Below, piece after piece: positions 50,667 to 60,069 of a DNA stretch of 64,000 nucleotides. A program made the position numbers and the translations under genes. Source of the DNA: Halobacteriales archaeon (GTDB taxonomy: Archaea > Halobacteriota > Halobacteria > Halobacteriales > SKSH01); assembly GCA_007118145.1 (NCBI GenBank), contig SKSD01000001.1, forward strand, positions 1 through 64,000, in the 5' to 3' direction. Numbering within the stretch: position 1 is the stretch's first letter; each line of letters opens with the position of its first letter. A model generated the notes under the pieces. The model made no database searches. It saw nothing but the letters and a program-made list of their open reading frames with translations, and was not told the origin of the DNA.

Positions 50667-52625
50667 ATGTCGACAATGCTCGATGCCGAACGGCGGTACG
50701 ATGACGAGATCATCGGTGAGTCGCCGATCCCACGGACGTTCGAGGATGCTGCGAGGCGGTTCGAAGCCCGACCCGCTCAGATGTACAAGGGGGGTGTGTA
50801 CGACCGGTCACTGACCAATGCCGTCTTGGAGCCTGCGCCGCCAGGTGAGTATCGGACCATCACCTACGGTGATATGCGCGATATCGTCCAACATCTCGCT
50901 GCAGGGTTCCACGACCTCGGTGTATCGCCTGACGATCGCATCGCCATGTTCGCCCACACTCGCATGGAGTGGGCACAGGCTGATTACGCATTACTCGCCA
51001 CCGGGGCTGTCGTGACCACGGTCTATCCCACCTCGTCGGTCAATCAGCTTGAGTTCCTGCTCGACCACCCGAGTGCGCGTGGGGTCGTGGCGGAGAACGC
51101 CGACCTTCTCGATCGCGTGCTCGAGGTGGAGGATGACATCCCGACACTCGAATGGATTGTCGTCATCGATGACATCGAGGATCACCCAGCTGCCAAGCGT
51201 GATAACGTCTACACACTGGCTGAGGTACACGATATCGGCGCCAAACGATTCGATCCGAGTGCGTACGAGTCATGGATCGATGCCAGGGAGTGGGACGATC
51301 TTGCGAGCATCATCTACACGAGTGGTACGACCGGCAGACCGAAGGGGGTCAAACTCACGCATGGTAACTTTAGGGCGAATATCAACCAGATTCGACGTCG
51401 GTTCGGCCCAAGGGATGACAAGCCCCCAGGAACGCCTGCGATCACCGAGGAGACCCGTGTCGTCTCATACCTCCCCCTCGCACACGTCTTCGAACGCCTG
51501 GGCGGCCATTTTGTCATGTTCGCCTCGGGTGCGTGCGTGGCCTATGCCGAATCGCCAGATACGTTACAGGCAGACTTCGAACAGGTCGAGCCGACGGCAG
51601 CGACCTCGGTCCCGCGAGTCTACGAGCAGATGTACAAGGCGATCCGTGAACAGGCACAGTCGTCGTCGGTCAAGGCGAAGATCTTCAACTGGGCGACCGA
51701 GGTCGGTGAGGCATACCACCGAAGCGATGACCCAGGATTCGGATTGCGGACGAAACGAGCGATCGCAGACCGGTTGGTGTTCAAGAAGGTGCGGACCGCA
51801 CTCGGTGGCCAACTCGATTTCATGATCAGTGGTGGCGGGAGTCTCTCACCTGACCTATGCGCACTCTATCACGGTATGGGACTGCCCATCCTCGAGGGGT
51901 ATGGGCTGACGGAGACCGCACCGGTGCTCACAGCGAACCCTCCAGAGGCCCCACAGATCGGCACCATCGGCCCTGCCCTGGTCGATGTCGAGACACGCCT
52001 GGACACGTCGGTACGTGCCCCTGATGATGGTGATACGACAGCAGCAGTCGGTGAGCTGCTCGTCAAGGGACCGAACGTGACAGACGGCTACCTCGACAAC
52101 CCAGATGCGAACGAGCGAGCGATTACCGACGATGGCTGGTTCCGAACCGGTGATATCGTCGAGGAACGCCCCGATGGCTACTTCGTCTTCAAGGAACGAC
52201 TCAAGGAGATTATCGTCCTCACCACGGGCAAGAACGTCGCGCCGGCGCCGATCGAGGATGCGTTCGCACCGAGTCAGCTCGTCGAACAGTGCATGGTCGT
52301 CGGCAACGATCGACCGTTCATCACCGCGTTGCTCGTCCCGAGCTTCGAGGGTATCGAACGGTGGGGGAAGCGAAACGATCACGACCTACCCGAGGAACGG
52401 GCCGACATCATCCGCGATCTGCGTGTTCGAACCGCGATAGCCGACCAGATCGATGCCGTGAACGAGCAGCTGGAATCCCACGAGCAGATCGAGGACTTCA
52501 GACTTGTCGAGGAGGAGTTCACCGAGGAGAACGACCTGTTGACCCCGACGCTCAAGAAGAAACGTCGCAATATTCTCAACCGTTACCGCGAAGAGGTCGA
52601 GGAGATGTACGTAGAAGCCGAGTGA
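50667..52625 (+). CDS. AMP-dependent synthetase/ligase (long-chain fatty acid--CoA ligase-like)
   Basis: IIYTSGTTGRPKGVKLTH, EGYGLTETAPV, GWFRTGDIVE. Confidence 0.96.
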   Translation: MSTMLDAERRYDDEIIGESPIPRTFEDAARRFEARPAQMYKGGVYDRSLTNAVLEPAPPGEYRTITYGDMRDIVQHLAAGFHDLGVSPDDRIAMFAHTRMEWAQADYALLATGAVVTTVYPTSSVNQLEFLLDHPSARGVVAENADLLDRVLEVEDDIPTLEWIVVIDDIEDHPAAKRDNVYTLAEVHDIGAKRFDPSAYESWIDAREWDDLASIIYTSGTTGRPKGVKLTHGNFRANINQIRRRFGPRDDKPPGTPAITEETRVVSYLPLAHVFERLGGHFVMFASGACVAYAESPDTLQADFEQVEPTAATSVPRVYEQMYKAIREQAQSSSVKAKIFNWATEVGEAYHRSDDPGFGLRTKRAIADRLVFKKVRTALGGQLDFMISGGGSLSPDLCALYHGMGLPILEGYGLTETAPVLTANPPEAPQIGTIGPALVDVETRLDTSVRAPDDGDTTAAVGELLVKGPNVTDGYLDNPDANERAITDDGWFRTGDIVEERPDGYFVFKERLKEIIVLTTGKNVAPAPIEDAFAPSQLVEQCMVVGNDRPFITALLVPSFEGIERWGKRNDHDLPEERADIIRDLRVRTAIADQIDAVNEQLESHEQIEDFRLVEEEFTEENDLLTPTLKKKRRNILNRYREEVEEMYVEAE

Positions 52626-52629
52626 ACAC

Positions 52630-53778
52630 TCAGGCTGGGAATACCTCGAAGTCCATCGCCGCACCCTGACCGAAGCCGACACACAGCGTGGTCAGCCCAA
52701 GGCCACCACCACGACGGCCAAGCTCGTGGATGAGCGTCACAGGGAGTCGTGCACCACTGGCTCCCAAGGGGTGACCGATCGCTATCGCCCCACCGTTGAC
52801 ATTGAGTTTCTCCGAAGGGATGTCCAGTTCGCGACGTGAGTAGACGGTCTGGCTGGCGAAGGCCTCGTTGATCTCGATGAGATCATACTCGTCGATCGAA
52901 CGACCCGTTCGCTCGAGGAGGCCGCGTGTTGCCGGGACGGGTCCAATCCCCATCACCTGAGGGTCGACACCGGCGACATTGTTCGAACCGACCTCGGCGA
53001 GGATTGGGAGGTCGTGAGCGTGGGCGAACGCCTCACTGGTCACCAGCAAGGCGGCAGCCCCATCACTGATCTGTGAAGCGTTACCTGGTGTGACCGTCCC
53101 ATCACCGACGAAGACACTCGGTAACTGCGAGAGCACCTCGAGGTTCGTGTCTGGTCGGATACCCTCGTCCTCTGCCACCGTACCTGCCTCAGTCTCGATC
53201 GGGACGATCTCATCCGCGAATCGGCCATCGGTGGTCGCGGCATGCGCCCGTTCGTGACTGCGAAGCGCCCATTCATCCTGTTCCTCGCGACTCACCTCAT
53301 AGCGTTCTGCGACGGCCTCTGCCGTCATGCCCATCTGCAGGCTCGGGAGGTTGTATAGTTCGTCGATCTCCGGGTGGATGTAGCCATACGCACTACCCAT
53401 CTCGACCCGTGACATATTCTCGACGCCACCGACCATGATCGCATCACGCTGTCCCGCCCGTATGGCATCGCTTGCGCTCATGATTGCCTGCATCGACGAG
53501 GCGCACCAGCGGTTGATCGTCGTCGCCGGGACCGACTCACCCAGATCGGACAATAGGGCGATGGCCCGTGCCATGTTGTTATCCTGTTCCTCGCGCTGCT
53601 GCGCACAACCCCACATGAGGTCGTCGATATGTTCACCGGAGAGTTCAGCATCATCGAGGATCGTGTTGATGAGCGGGATCGACAGGTCTTCTGGTCGCGT
53701 GTCTGCAAACGCACCACCGTCCTTCCCCTGGGCTGTTCGGAGGGCGTGAGTAATCACTGGCGTCGTTTCAGCCGACAT
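52630..53778 (-). CDS. Thiolase family protein (acetyl-CoA C-acyltransferase)
   Basis: NRWCASSMQAIMSA, NVNGGAIAIGHPLGASGAR, TLCVGFGQGAA. Confidence 0.96.
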   Translation of the reverse strand: MSAETTPVITHALRTAQGKDGGAFADTRPEDLSIPLINTILDDAELSGEHIDDLMWGCAQQREEQDNNMARAIALLSDLGESVPATTINRWCASSMQAIMSASDAIRAGQRDAIMVGGVENMSRVEMGSAYGYIHPEIDELYNLPSLQMGMTAEAVAERYEVSREEQDEWALRSHERAHAATTDGRFADEIVPIETEAGTVAEDEGIRPDTNLEVLSQLPSVFVGDGTVTPGNASQISDGAAALLVTSEAFAHAHDLPILAEVGSNNVAGVDPQVMGIGPVPATRGLLERTGRSIDEYDLIEINEAFASQTVYSRRELDIPSEKLNVNGGAIAIGHPLGASGARLPVTLIHELGRRGGGLGLTTLCVGFGQGAAMDFEVFPA

Positions 53779-53862
53779 GGTCGGAGATTCGATGTGTGTA
53801 CTTTTACGCTCGCTGTTTCGCGGCGAATCCCTTAAGCCGGTCTGGCGGCTACCTTTCTGTTT

Positions 53863-55179
53863 ATGAGTGATGAACATGTCGCCGTTGTCGAACTCCTGCT
53901 GACTGTGATGGCGTTTAACGATCACACTGAACTCGATGAAAACGACCTACCCCCACGCTTTAGGACCGTCTTCTGGAGTAACGGAGGGATAGAGCGTCCC
54001 CTGCCGGTGACAGGCGATGCAGCCCGAGCCGCGACGGGTGTTGATGAACCGTGGGAGGCGGTGAACGATCTCATGTTCACCGATCGTGACACCTTCACGG
54101 ACACATTATCACTGAGTGATGAGTCGATGGCCCGAGAGTGGCTGGTCGCCCGCGTTGACCGTGCATACATCCAGTCGAACCCCACACTGACGTTCGTGCT
54201 CGAGGGTGAGACCGACCTCGATCTTGATTACGAGGAGGCACGTGAGACTAACCGACCAATCCAGGCAGACCGCGTGTGGATCGATACACTGCTCGCAGAA
54301 TACTTTGACGAGGAAGATGAGGAGATGCTCGATCTCGTCACCGTGCATGCCCCCGAGGAGGTGGCCATCACACTCGACGACCTCGTCCTGACCAGGGACC
54401 AAGAGGAGGAGATCCTCAAGATCGCAACCGCCATCGAACACCGTGCATACCTCGCTGAGATCGGTCTCCGCGAGATCGGCAAGTTGCTCTTCGTTGGTCC
54501 GCCGGGGACGGGAAAGACATCCGTCGCCCGGGCGTTGGCACAAGATCTCGACCTCCCGGTCGTCGAGGTACGCCTGTCGATGATCACCAGTCAGTACCTC
54601 GGTGAGACGGCGAAGAACGTCGATAAGACGTTCGAGGTGGCCAAGCGGTTGTCTCCGTGTATCCTGTTCATCGACGAGTTCGATTTCGTCGCGAAGACCC
54701 GACGTAGCGACGAACATGCAGCCTTAAAGCGGGCGGTGAACACCCTGTTGAAGTCGATCGATGATATCAGCCTCATCGAACATGATGTATTGTTGATCGG
54801 TGCGACGAACCATCCAGATCAACTCGATTCTGCAGCCTGGAGACGTTTCGACGAGATCGTCAACTTCCCCAAGCCGGATGAGCCGATGCGTGCTGACATC
54901 CTCCGGGTGATCACCCGGGAGATGACCATCAATGAGTTCGATCCAGAGGCAGTCGCGGCTGAGACCGAGGGGTTCACCGGGAGCGACCTGCGCCTCGTGC
55001 TCCGCGAGGCGGTGTTGGAGGCACTGACGGAGGGACGTCGTGAGCTGACGCAGGAGGACCTACTCGATGCGGTTGACGACTTCCACGAGCGTGACAACCT
55101 CCGCGAGCTAGATACGATTGAGGGTGATCATGACGCACTCATCGCCGGTGGTGGTGATATCGCAGGTCACGATCACTGA
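53863..55179 (+). CDS. AAA+ family ATPase (Cdc48/PAN-like AAA module with haloarchaeal N-terminal domain)
   Basis: Walker A FVGPPGTGKTS, Walker B CILFIDEFD, arginine-finger region SAAWRRFDEIVNFPKP. Confidence 0.95.
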   Translation: MSDEHVAVVELLLTVMAFNDHTELDENDLPPRFRTVFWSNGGIERPLPVTGDAARAATGVDEPWEAVNDLMFTDRDTFTDTLSLSDESMAREWLVARVDRAYIQSNPTLTFVLEGETDLDLDYEEARETNRPIQADRVWIDTLLAEYFDEEDEEMLDLVTVHAPEEVAITLDDLVLTRDQEEEILKIATAIEHRAYLAEIGLREIGKLLFVGPPGTGKTSVARALAQDLDLPVVEVRLSMITSQYLGETAKNVDKTFEVAKRLSPCILFIDEFDFVAKTRRSDEHAALKRAVNTLLKSIDDISLIEHDVLLIGATNHPDQLDSAAWRRFDEIVNFPKPDEPMRADILRVITREMTINEFDPEAVAAETEGFTGSDLRLVLREAVLEALTEGRRELTQEDLLDAVDDFHERDNLRELDTIEGDHDALIAGGGDIAGHDH

Positions 55180-55185
55180 CTGACG

Positions 55186-55356
55186 ATGCCCGCAGCCGAT
55201 GTGCGTCGGGCGGTACGCTACCTGCTCGTGGTGCTCATCGCGTACGTCTTGATCGCCATCGGCACCGGTAGGGGCATCCGCGTCCTCGAGTTGCTCGTCT
55301 TCATGGCCGGTCTCCTGGCGCTGTTTATCGCTGCAACCAGGCTGATGGACTACTGA
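55186..55356 (+). CDS. 56-aa two-TM membrane protein, absent from the ORF track
   Basis: MPAADVRRAVRYLLVVLIAYVLIAIGTGRGIRVLELLVFMAGLLALFIAATRLMDY; 6 nt after the AAA gene stop. Confidence 0.65.
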   Translation: MPAADVRRAVRYLLVVLIAYVLIAIGTGRGIRVLELLVFMAGLLALFIAATRLMDY

Positions 55357-56411
55357 CTCGAGGTGAACCGCTCGAGGCTCGACTGGTGGCTGCGTCGATC
55401 GGGTGGATTGCGTATCCACGGTGAACATCTCGCTCGTAATCCAGCGAGATCGACCGGAGGTGGGGCAGCCGGTTCGAACCCCGGACACCTCGGTCCGCAG
55501 TCTCGCTCCTGGCGGATGAGACGGTCGAAGTGCGAGCAGTACGGACCACCGGGGAACGGCCCTCGATCGGGGTCGACCTGTCCACAAGGTGGGAGGCGGT
55601 ACGTCCGCCATCCCTTGCCGTAGGCTCGCTCGGCGAGGTGTCGCCTGGCATGTTGCTTGGAGGTGGTATCGACGATATCGATCTCTGTCCGTCCGGTCTG
55701 TCGGTTTGCAATCTCGATCCCCGGCCCGTCAGTTGCCAGCTCACTCGCTTCAGTGATCACCTCGATCGAGACTTCCTCGGGATCGAAACGCCAGATACCG
55801 ATCTCATCGGGAAACCGGTTGCGGTGCGCACGAGTGACATAGCTCTCGGTGACCAATACCACGCTGTCGGCCAATCCCAGGCTGACATCGAACTGTAGTT
55901 GTTCGTAAAGGGCACCTGGTTCGTCGAGGTATGGCTTGTTCTCGATGGCGATGATACGGTCGAACCAGTCCTTAGGATACCTGTCGACCAGCCTGACGAG
56001 CTCTCGCCCACGGTCATGATCAACCTCTAGGACACCGATATTGATCGCCCGCTCGATGGCCTTCTCAGCTGCTATACCATCGCCGAGGGCACGACGCCAG
56101 TCACGAAATGTGCCTGCCCCGATCGGGGACTCGAGGATGCGACGGGGAATGGTCGCCTCGGAGAGTCGTGCTCGGTCATCGAATGTCCGACCGGGTTCGA
56201 CGATGACGACATCAAGCACCCGTCGGTCAGCATCGACAACCGCACCACCGAGTTGTCGCGAGACGATGACGTCATCGGCCGACTCAAGGTGCGCACAAAG
56301 CGCCAGTTCAAAGGCATACTCTCCCACTGATGCCGGTAGGAACTCGTTGCACCATAAAGCCACCGTGGGTACGATGGAGGTAGTGGGTGACACCCCATTA
56401 AATTGGGTCAC
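55350..56411 (-). CDS. DUF5787-like haloarchaeal protein; putative PD-(D/E)XK-like nuclease (start uncertain)
   Basis: LWCNEFLPASVGEYAFELALCAHLE; FDRIIAIENKP...YEQLQFDVSLGLADSVVLVTES; C-terminal CSHF...RDCGPRCPGF. Confidence 0.8.
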   Translation of the reverse strand: MTQFNGVSPTTSIVPTVALWCNEFLPASVGEYAFELALCAHLESADDVIVSRQLGGAVVDADRRVLDVVIVEPGRTFDDRARLSEATIPRRILESPIGAGTFRDWRRALGDGIAAEKAIERAINIGVLEVDHDRGRELVRLVDRYPKDWFDRIIAIENKPYLDEPGALYEQLQFDVSLGLADSVVLVTESYVTRAHRNRFPDEIGIWRFDPEEVSIEVITEASELATDGPGIEIANRQTGRTEIDIVDTTSKQHARRHLAERAYGKGWRTYRLPPCGQVDPDRGPFPGGPYCSHFDRLIRQERDCGPRCPGFEPAAPPPVDLAGLRARCSPWIRNPPDRRSHQSSLERFTSSQ

Positions 56412-56485
56412 AAGACGTATCAGAGATTGAATGTCCGAGCCTCAGCATGGATGTTGTGAGAGTTCAACGTCAGCGATACTGTCTT

Positions 56486-56525
56486 TGACATCTTCCCCGC
56501 ACTGAAGCGCCAGGCGTTCGCCTCG
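56486..56525. mobile_element. Possible IS200/IS605-family right-end remnant
   Basis: TTTGACATCTTCCCCGCACTGAAGCGCCAGGCG resembles the inverted TTGACATCCTCCCCGCCCTGAAGGGCGAGG end of haloarchaeal TnpB elements (recalled, not searched). Confidence 0.35.
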
Positions 56526-56768
56526 TTTTCTACGTTAAGACGTGTCCGACAGCCCGTCAACCTCATCGTGACAGTTGAGGCTGTGATAACTCAGGGACAC
56601 CCCATCAGTCACCACACCTATGTGCGTACGTGGCGGAGAGTCGGAGGATGAATGTATTGTCCGAGAGCTCCACGTTACGATGTGATATGATGGCAGGTTG
56701 ATGACGGTGCGGTACAGTTCCAAGGGTACCCAGCCAAACCCTACCTTGCATGGATGGGTGATCGATCC

Positions 56769-57125
56769 ATGACGCGTATGTGGGGCATCGATCCAGCACT
56801 CTTATGCGACAAGCATCTGCTTGGCGAACACGCTGAGATGCATCAAGTGGTTGGCACCATTCGAAACCATCCCCACGGTGTAGCAATCGTCCGGGGTCAC
56901 GCCGACAAGCACCAGATCGACACATCGAACATCCAACGTCGACATGACGAACTCGCCAAGGAGATCACACGGAGAGGCATGGACCATAACTCACCGCTGA
57001 AATTCGACGATTCGTTACAACTAGGTGACATACAGCTCGCCGATAATATCGAATTGCTGAAAGACAGGTGTGCCGACTGTCGACAACGGATCGAGAGGAG
57101 TGAATCCTCGGATGATGAGTATTGA
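56769..57125 (+). CDS. Pyrimidine dimer DNA glycosylase-like protein (endonuclease V/DenV-type)
   Basis: MTRMWGIDPALLCDKHLLGEHAEMHQVVGTIRNHP, typical of halovirus/haloarchaeal copies. Confidence 0.8.
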   Translation: MTRMWGIDPALLCDKHLLGEHAEMHQVVGTIRNHPHGVAIVRGHADKHQIDTSNIQRRHDELAKEITRRGMDHNSPLKFDDSLQLGDIQLADNIELLKDRCADCRQRIERSESSDDEY

Positions 57126-57490
57126 CATCCTTCCTGTCCTTCAAGGCGAGGATTCCTTCGTGGGACACCAAGGCCGTTCCTCCTTCCTCGAAGGCACCCT
57201 GACCAGACCACTGGGAGTCTGGCGGTGGTTCGTGAGTCGTGCGTCGGACCACGTTTGAGGAATAGTGTGCTGAGGTATTGGCTTTCACCTCACATGGCCG
57301 TGCAATCGCCTCGACTCGTCCACGGTGGTAGAGTAGAACATCCGACCCGGGGTTGCCTTTTGTCGATGGAGACACAACCCAACTGCAATTTCCACCTGAT
57401 GTACGTACGTCACGATCTGCAGTCAACGTCCCTGTCGTCGGATTCATCCCCTCGCTAGAGCACGGGGCTTTCTCCTTGAAATCCCGTAAT
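57122..57490. mobile_element. Possible tnpB-less IS200/IS605-type remnant
   Basis: Left: TGACATCCTTCCTGTCCTTCAAGGCGAGGATTCCTTCGTGGGAC; right: GAGCACGGGGCTTTCTCCTTGAAATCCCGTAATC; no intact transposase between. Confidence 0.45.
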
Positions 57491-57571
57491 CATCCGTGAT
57501 GAGACGACACAATTCAGGTGAACAGTGTCTGAAGCGCCTCACGCTCCAAGCTCACGGGGAAATGTGTTCGG

Positions 57572-58006
57572 TTAGTGGCCCATCGCCGTCAGAATATCCT
57601 GCGTGTAGAACGTTGTATGATCCTCTTGGAGACTATCTATCGGCATCCATCGAGCGCGATGCTCAACATCGAGGTCAGGTTCAACGAATGTGAACGAATC
57701 CCTGTTGTAGGGCCAATCCTCGATGATGTGGCCTTCATAGACCCGCCAGATCTCGTGGCATGTTTCATCGTTATACGTGAATACCTGCTCGAACGTCCCG
57801 ATATGCGTCGGATTCGCAAATTCGACGCCGAGTTCCTCCTCGAATTCACGTACCACTGTATCCTGACTGTGTTCGCCAAATTCGACCCCTCCACCGAGCA
57901 ACCGATAGAACGGCTCGTCGGTCTGTGGTGACTGACCTTCGAAGACGAGGAGTTCGTCCTCACGCCAAACGGCACCGAGTGCCACGAAGCGGATACCAGG
58001 CGTCAT
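57572..58006 (-). CDS. NUDIX hydrolase
   Basis: GGGVEFGEHSQDTVVREFEEELGVEF Nudix box. Confidence 0.94.
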   Translation of the reverse strand: MTPGIRFVALGAVWREDELLVFEGQSPQTDEPFYRLLGGGVEFGEHSQDTVVREFEEELGVEFANPTHIGTFEQVFTYNDETCHEIWRVYEGHIIEDWPYNRDSFTFVEPDLDVEHRARWMPIDSLQEDHTTFYTQDILTAMGH

Positions 58007-58224
58007 AGAGGATCTCGATATCCGTTGCAACCCGGTTCATAGGAATCTTTGGAACTTCTAGCGTCAATTCATCAATGAAATACTCAGAACTTGTCCGTTC
58101 CGTGCAGGTCGAGTCATACCCAAACGCACCGGATATATTGTAGGAGATGGGGGGACGTAATCGTCTAAAGCGGTCATGATATCCGGTGTCGACTCCTCGC
58201 CGCAGGTAGCACACCAAACACCCC

Positions 58225-58938
58225 CTAGACCTCGCCATGCCATTCGGCCAAAAACCGCTCGAAGAACAGCTCAAGGAATGCGTGTCTTCCTTCTGCCAAT
58301 TGCCGGGCTGGGTCAGTATGGAGTTCACTCCGCAAGCGGAGTAGTTTGTCCTCGAAATGATATATTTGCGAATATTCCTCCCCATCGGGATCCCAAAGTG
58401 GCGTGCCATGGAAGCCACCGAATGCAAACGTGCGGGCCACACCGACTGCACCCATCGCATCGAGATTGTCAGCATCGCGTAGAATTGCTGCCTCAATCGT
58501 CTCTGGTGCGGGATCTTCACCCCTAAATGCGAGATCATCGTGAACTGCCACGCAATGTTGGACTCTCGCGAGCTGGTCGTCATCCAAGCCCGATCCCTCG
58601 AGCATCTCTTCAACCATGTCAAGCGTTGCTTTCGGGTCACAGCCGGTACCATCACCCACCACTCGATGTAGGTCGTGGACGAGAGCCGCACAGCCAACGA
58701 TCTCGTTGTCTGCAGCTAACTCGCCTGCAAACCGCTGTGTGAGCCGAAACACACGCCATACATGGTGCATGTTGTGTCCGGAAGAGTCTGAAGATAGATG
58801 TTCATGTACGTTCGCGGCGACGGTGGGAAACGGCTCTTCCTTGTGTCGAGGACCGCCGGGATGTTCTCCTGTCGTTGGAGAAGGATCCGACAACATCGTA
58901 TGACGATTGCTGTCAAAGGGTTCTCTTCTTTCTTTCAT
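58225..58938 (-). CDS. HD domain-containing phosphohydrolase
   Basis: HNMHHVWRVFRL...VGCAALVHDLHRVVG...ILRDADNLDAMGAVGVARTFAFGG. Confidence 0.92.
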   Translation of the reverse strand: MKERREPFDSNRHTMLSDPSPTTGEHPGGPRHKEEPFPTVAANVHEHLSSDSSGHNMHHVWRVFRLTQRFAGELAADNEIVGCAALVHDLHRVVGDGTGCDPKATLDMVEEMLEGSGLDDDQLARVQHCVAVHDDLAFRGEDPAPETIEAAILRDADNLDAMGAVGVARTFAFGGFHGTPLWDPDGEEYSQIYHFEDKLLRLRSELHTDPARQLAEGRHAFLELFFERFLAEWHGEV

Positions 58939-59156
58939 AACATTGAATCACCCGGTCATGGAGATTGGTCATATTCCTGTAGTATCGATAGCGATTTTCG
59001 AACAGTACCCATATCAAACGTTTCTTTGCGTCAGCCCAAATTCCCTCTATTGACCGATATTCTCACAGATGATCCCTCCACGAGTACCTTGTTGCACCAC
59101 GTTACGGTGTCGAACGGACCGATTTAGGGTTTACCTCCTCGGACGGCCACTGACCC

Positions 59157-59459
59157 TTATGTTCGAGATAACTGCCGATAAATCAACCAACCAATAACGA
59201 TCGTAGCAGTTACTGTCACGACAAATCGCTGGACTGAGGCGGTCGCGTAAATTCCGACGTACGAGGGGTCGGGCCACAGGAGGGGGATAACCGATGCGAC
59301 TGCAATAAACCCGGTTATCCCTCCAATGATGATGAGTCCAGTGACGATAGTCCCACGTTCGATACTCAGTGATGCCTCATATCCACAATGCTTGCATCTT
59401 GTTGCCTCGAGTGAGAGTTGGCCTCGACACTTGGGACACTGACCGTGTCTAGTCATCAA
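59157..59459 (-). CDS. Zinc-ribbon membrane protein
   Basis: CPKCRGQLSLEATRCKHCGYEA then two TM helices. Confidence 0.75.
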   Translation of the reverse strand: MMTRHGQCPKCRGQLSLEATRCKHCGYEASLSIERGTIVTGLIIIGGITGFIAVASVIPLLWPDPSYVGIYATASVQRFVVTVTATIVIGWLIYRQLSRT

Positions 59460-60069
59460 TGTATTTTTTCAGTAGTACATTTAAAGTTAATCGAGATATC
59501 GAGCATGGTAGACAACATTATATGTGAAATTAGCCCACTCAATAAACTAATTTGAGTGATTTTGTGGCCACCGGAATCGGCTTGTACACTGTAGTGACAC
59601 GTTTGTCGTGTACCCCCTCGACCTGGAGAGCTAGTATTATGATCTGGTCGAGACTGGTTTAACCGACCGACACATGGCGGTAGGTGATCACGACAGGGAG
59701 CGTTTGGCTGATCACTCTCCCCCGACAAGGATAATCCAATCCAGATGCTTGCCACCTCGGCTACTGTGTCACTTCATGAATTCGGTGCCAGGAAATATCC
59801 GATGTATCAGCTGCACTGAGCCCGATCACCGACACTGTCATTCATCAACTGGTTCCTTCGATCGAAGACGAGTCCGTGATGAGGGGTTGTTCGATGCCGA
59901 ACGGCACCGCCTTGCTGAGGTGCTTTCCGAGTGTGCCCGTGTATTGCTGCGAATGTAACATCTGCTTCAGAAAGCATTTGTAATTTTTCACAAAAGGGGG
60001 TGTATGGGTTCGGGGTACTACCCTTCAGTCGTGATCGGACTCCCTCGCTATTGATGTCATTAACAATTC

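Noticed and set aside
57960-58697. 245-aa minus-strand ORF
   Set aside because: Mostly an off-frame reading of the HD-domain gene; only its C-terminal ~50 residues look coding and are listed as a separate finding.
59674-59958. 94-aa plus-strand ORF containing CISCTEPDHRHC
   Set aside because: Possible small zinc protein, but composition and start are unconvincing and I recognise no family.
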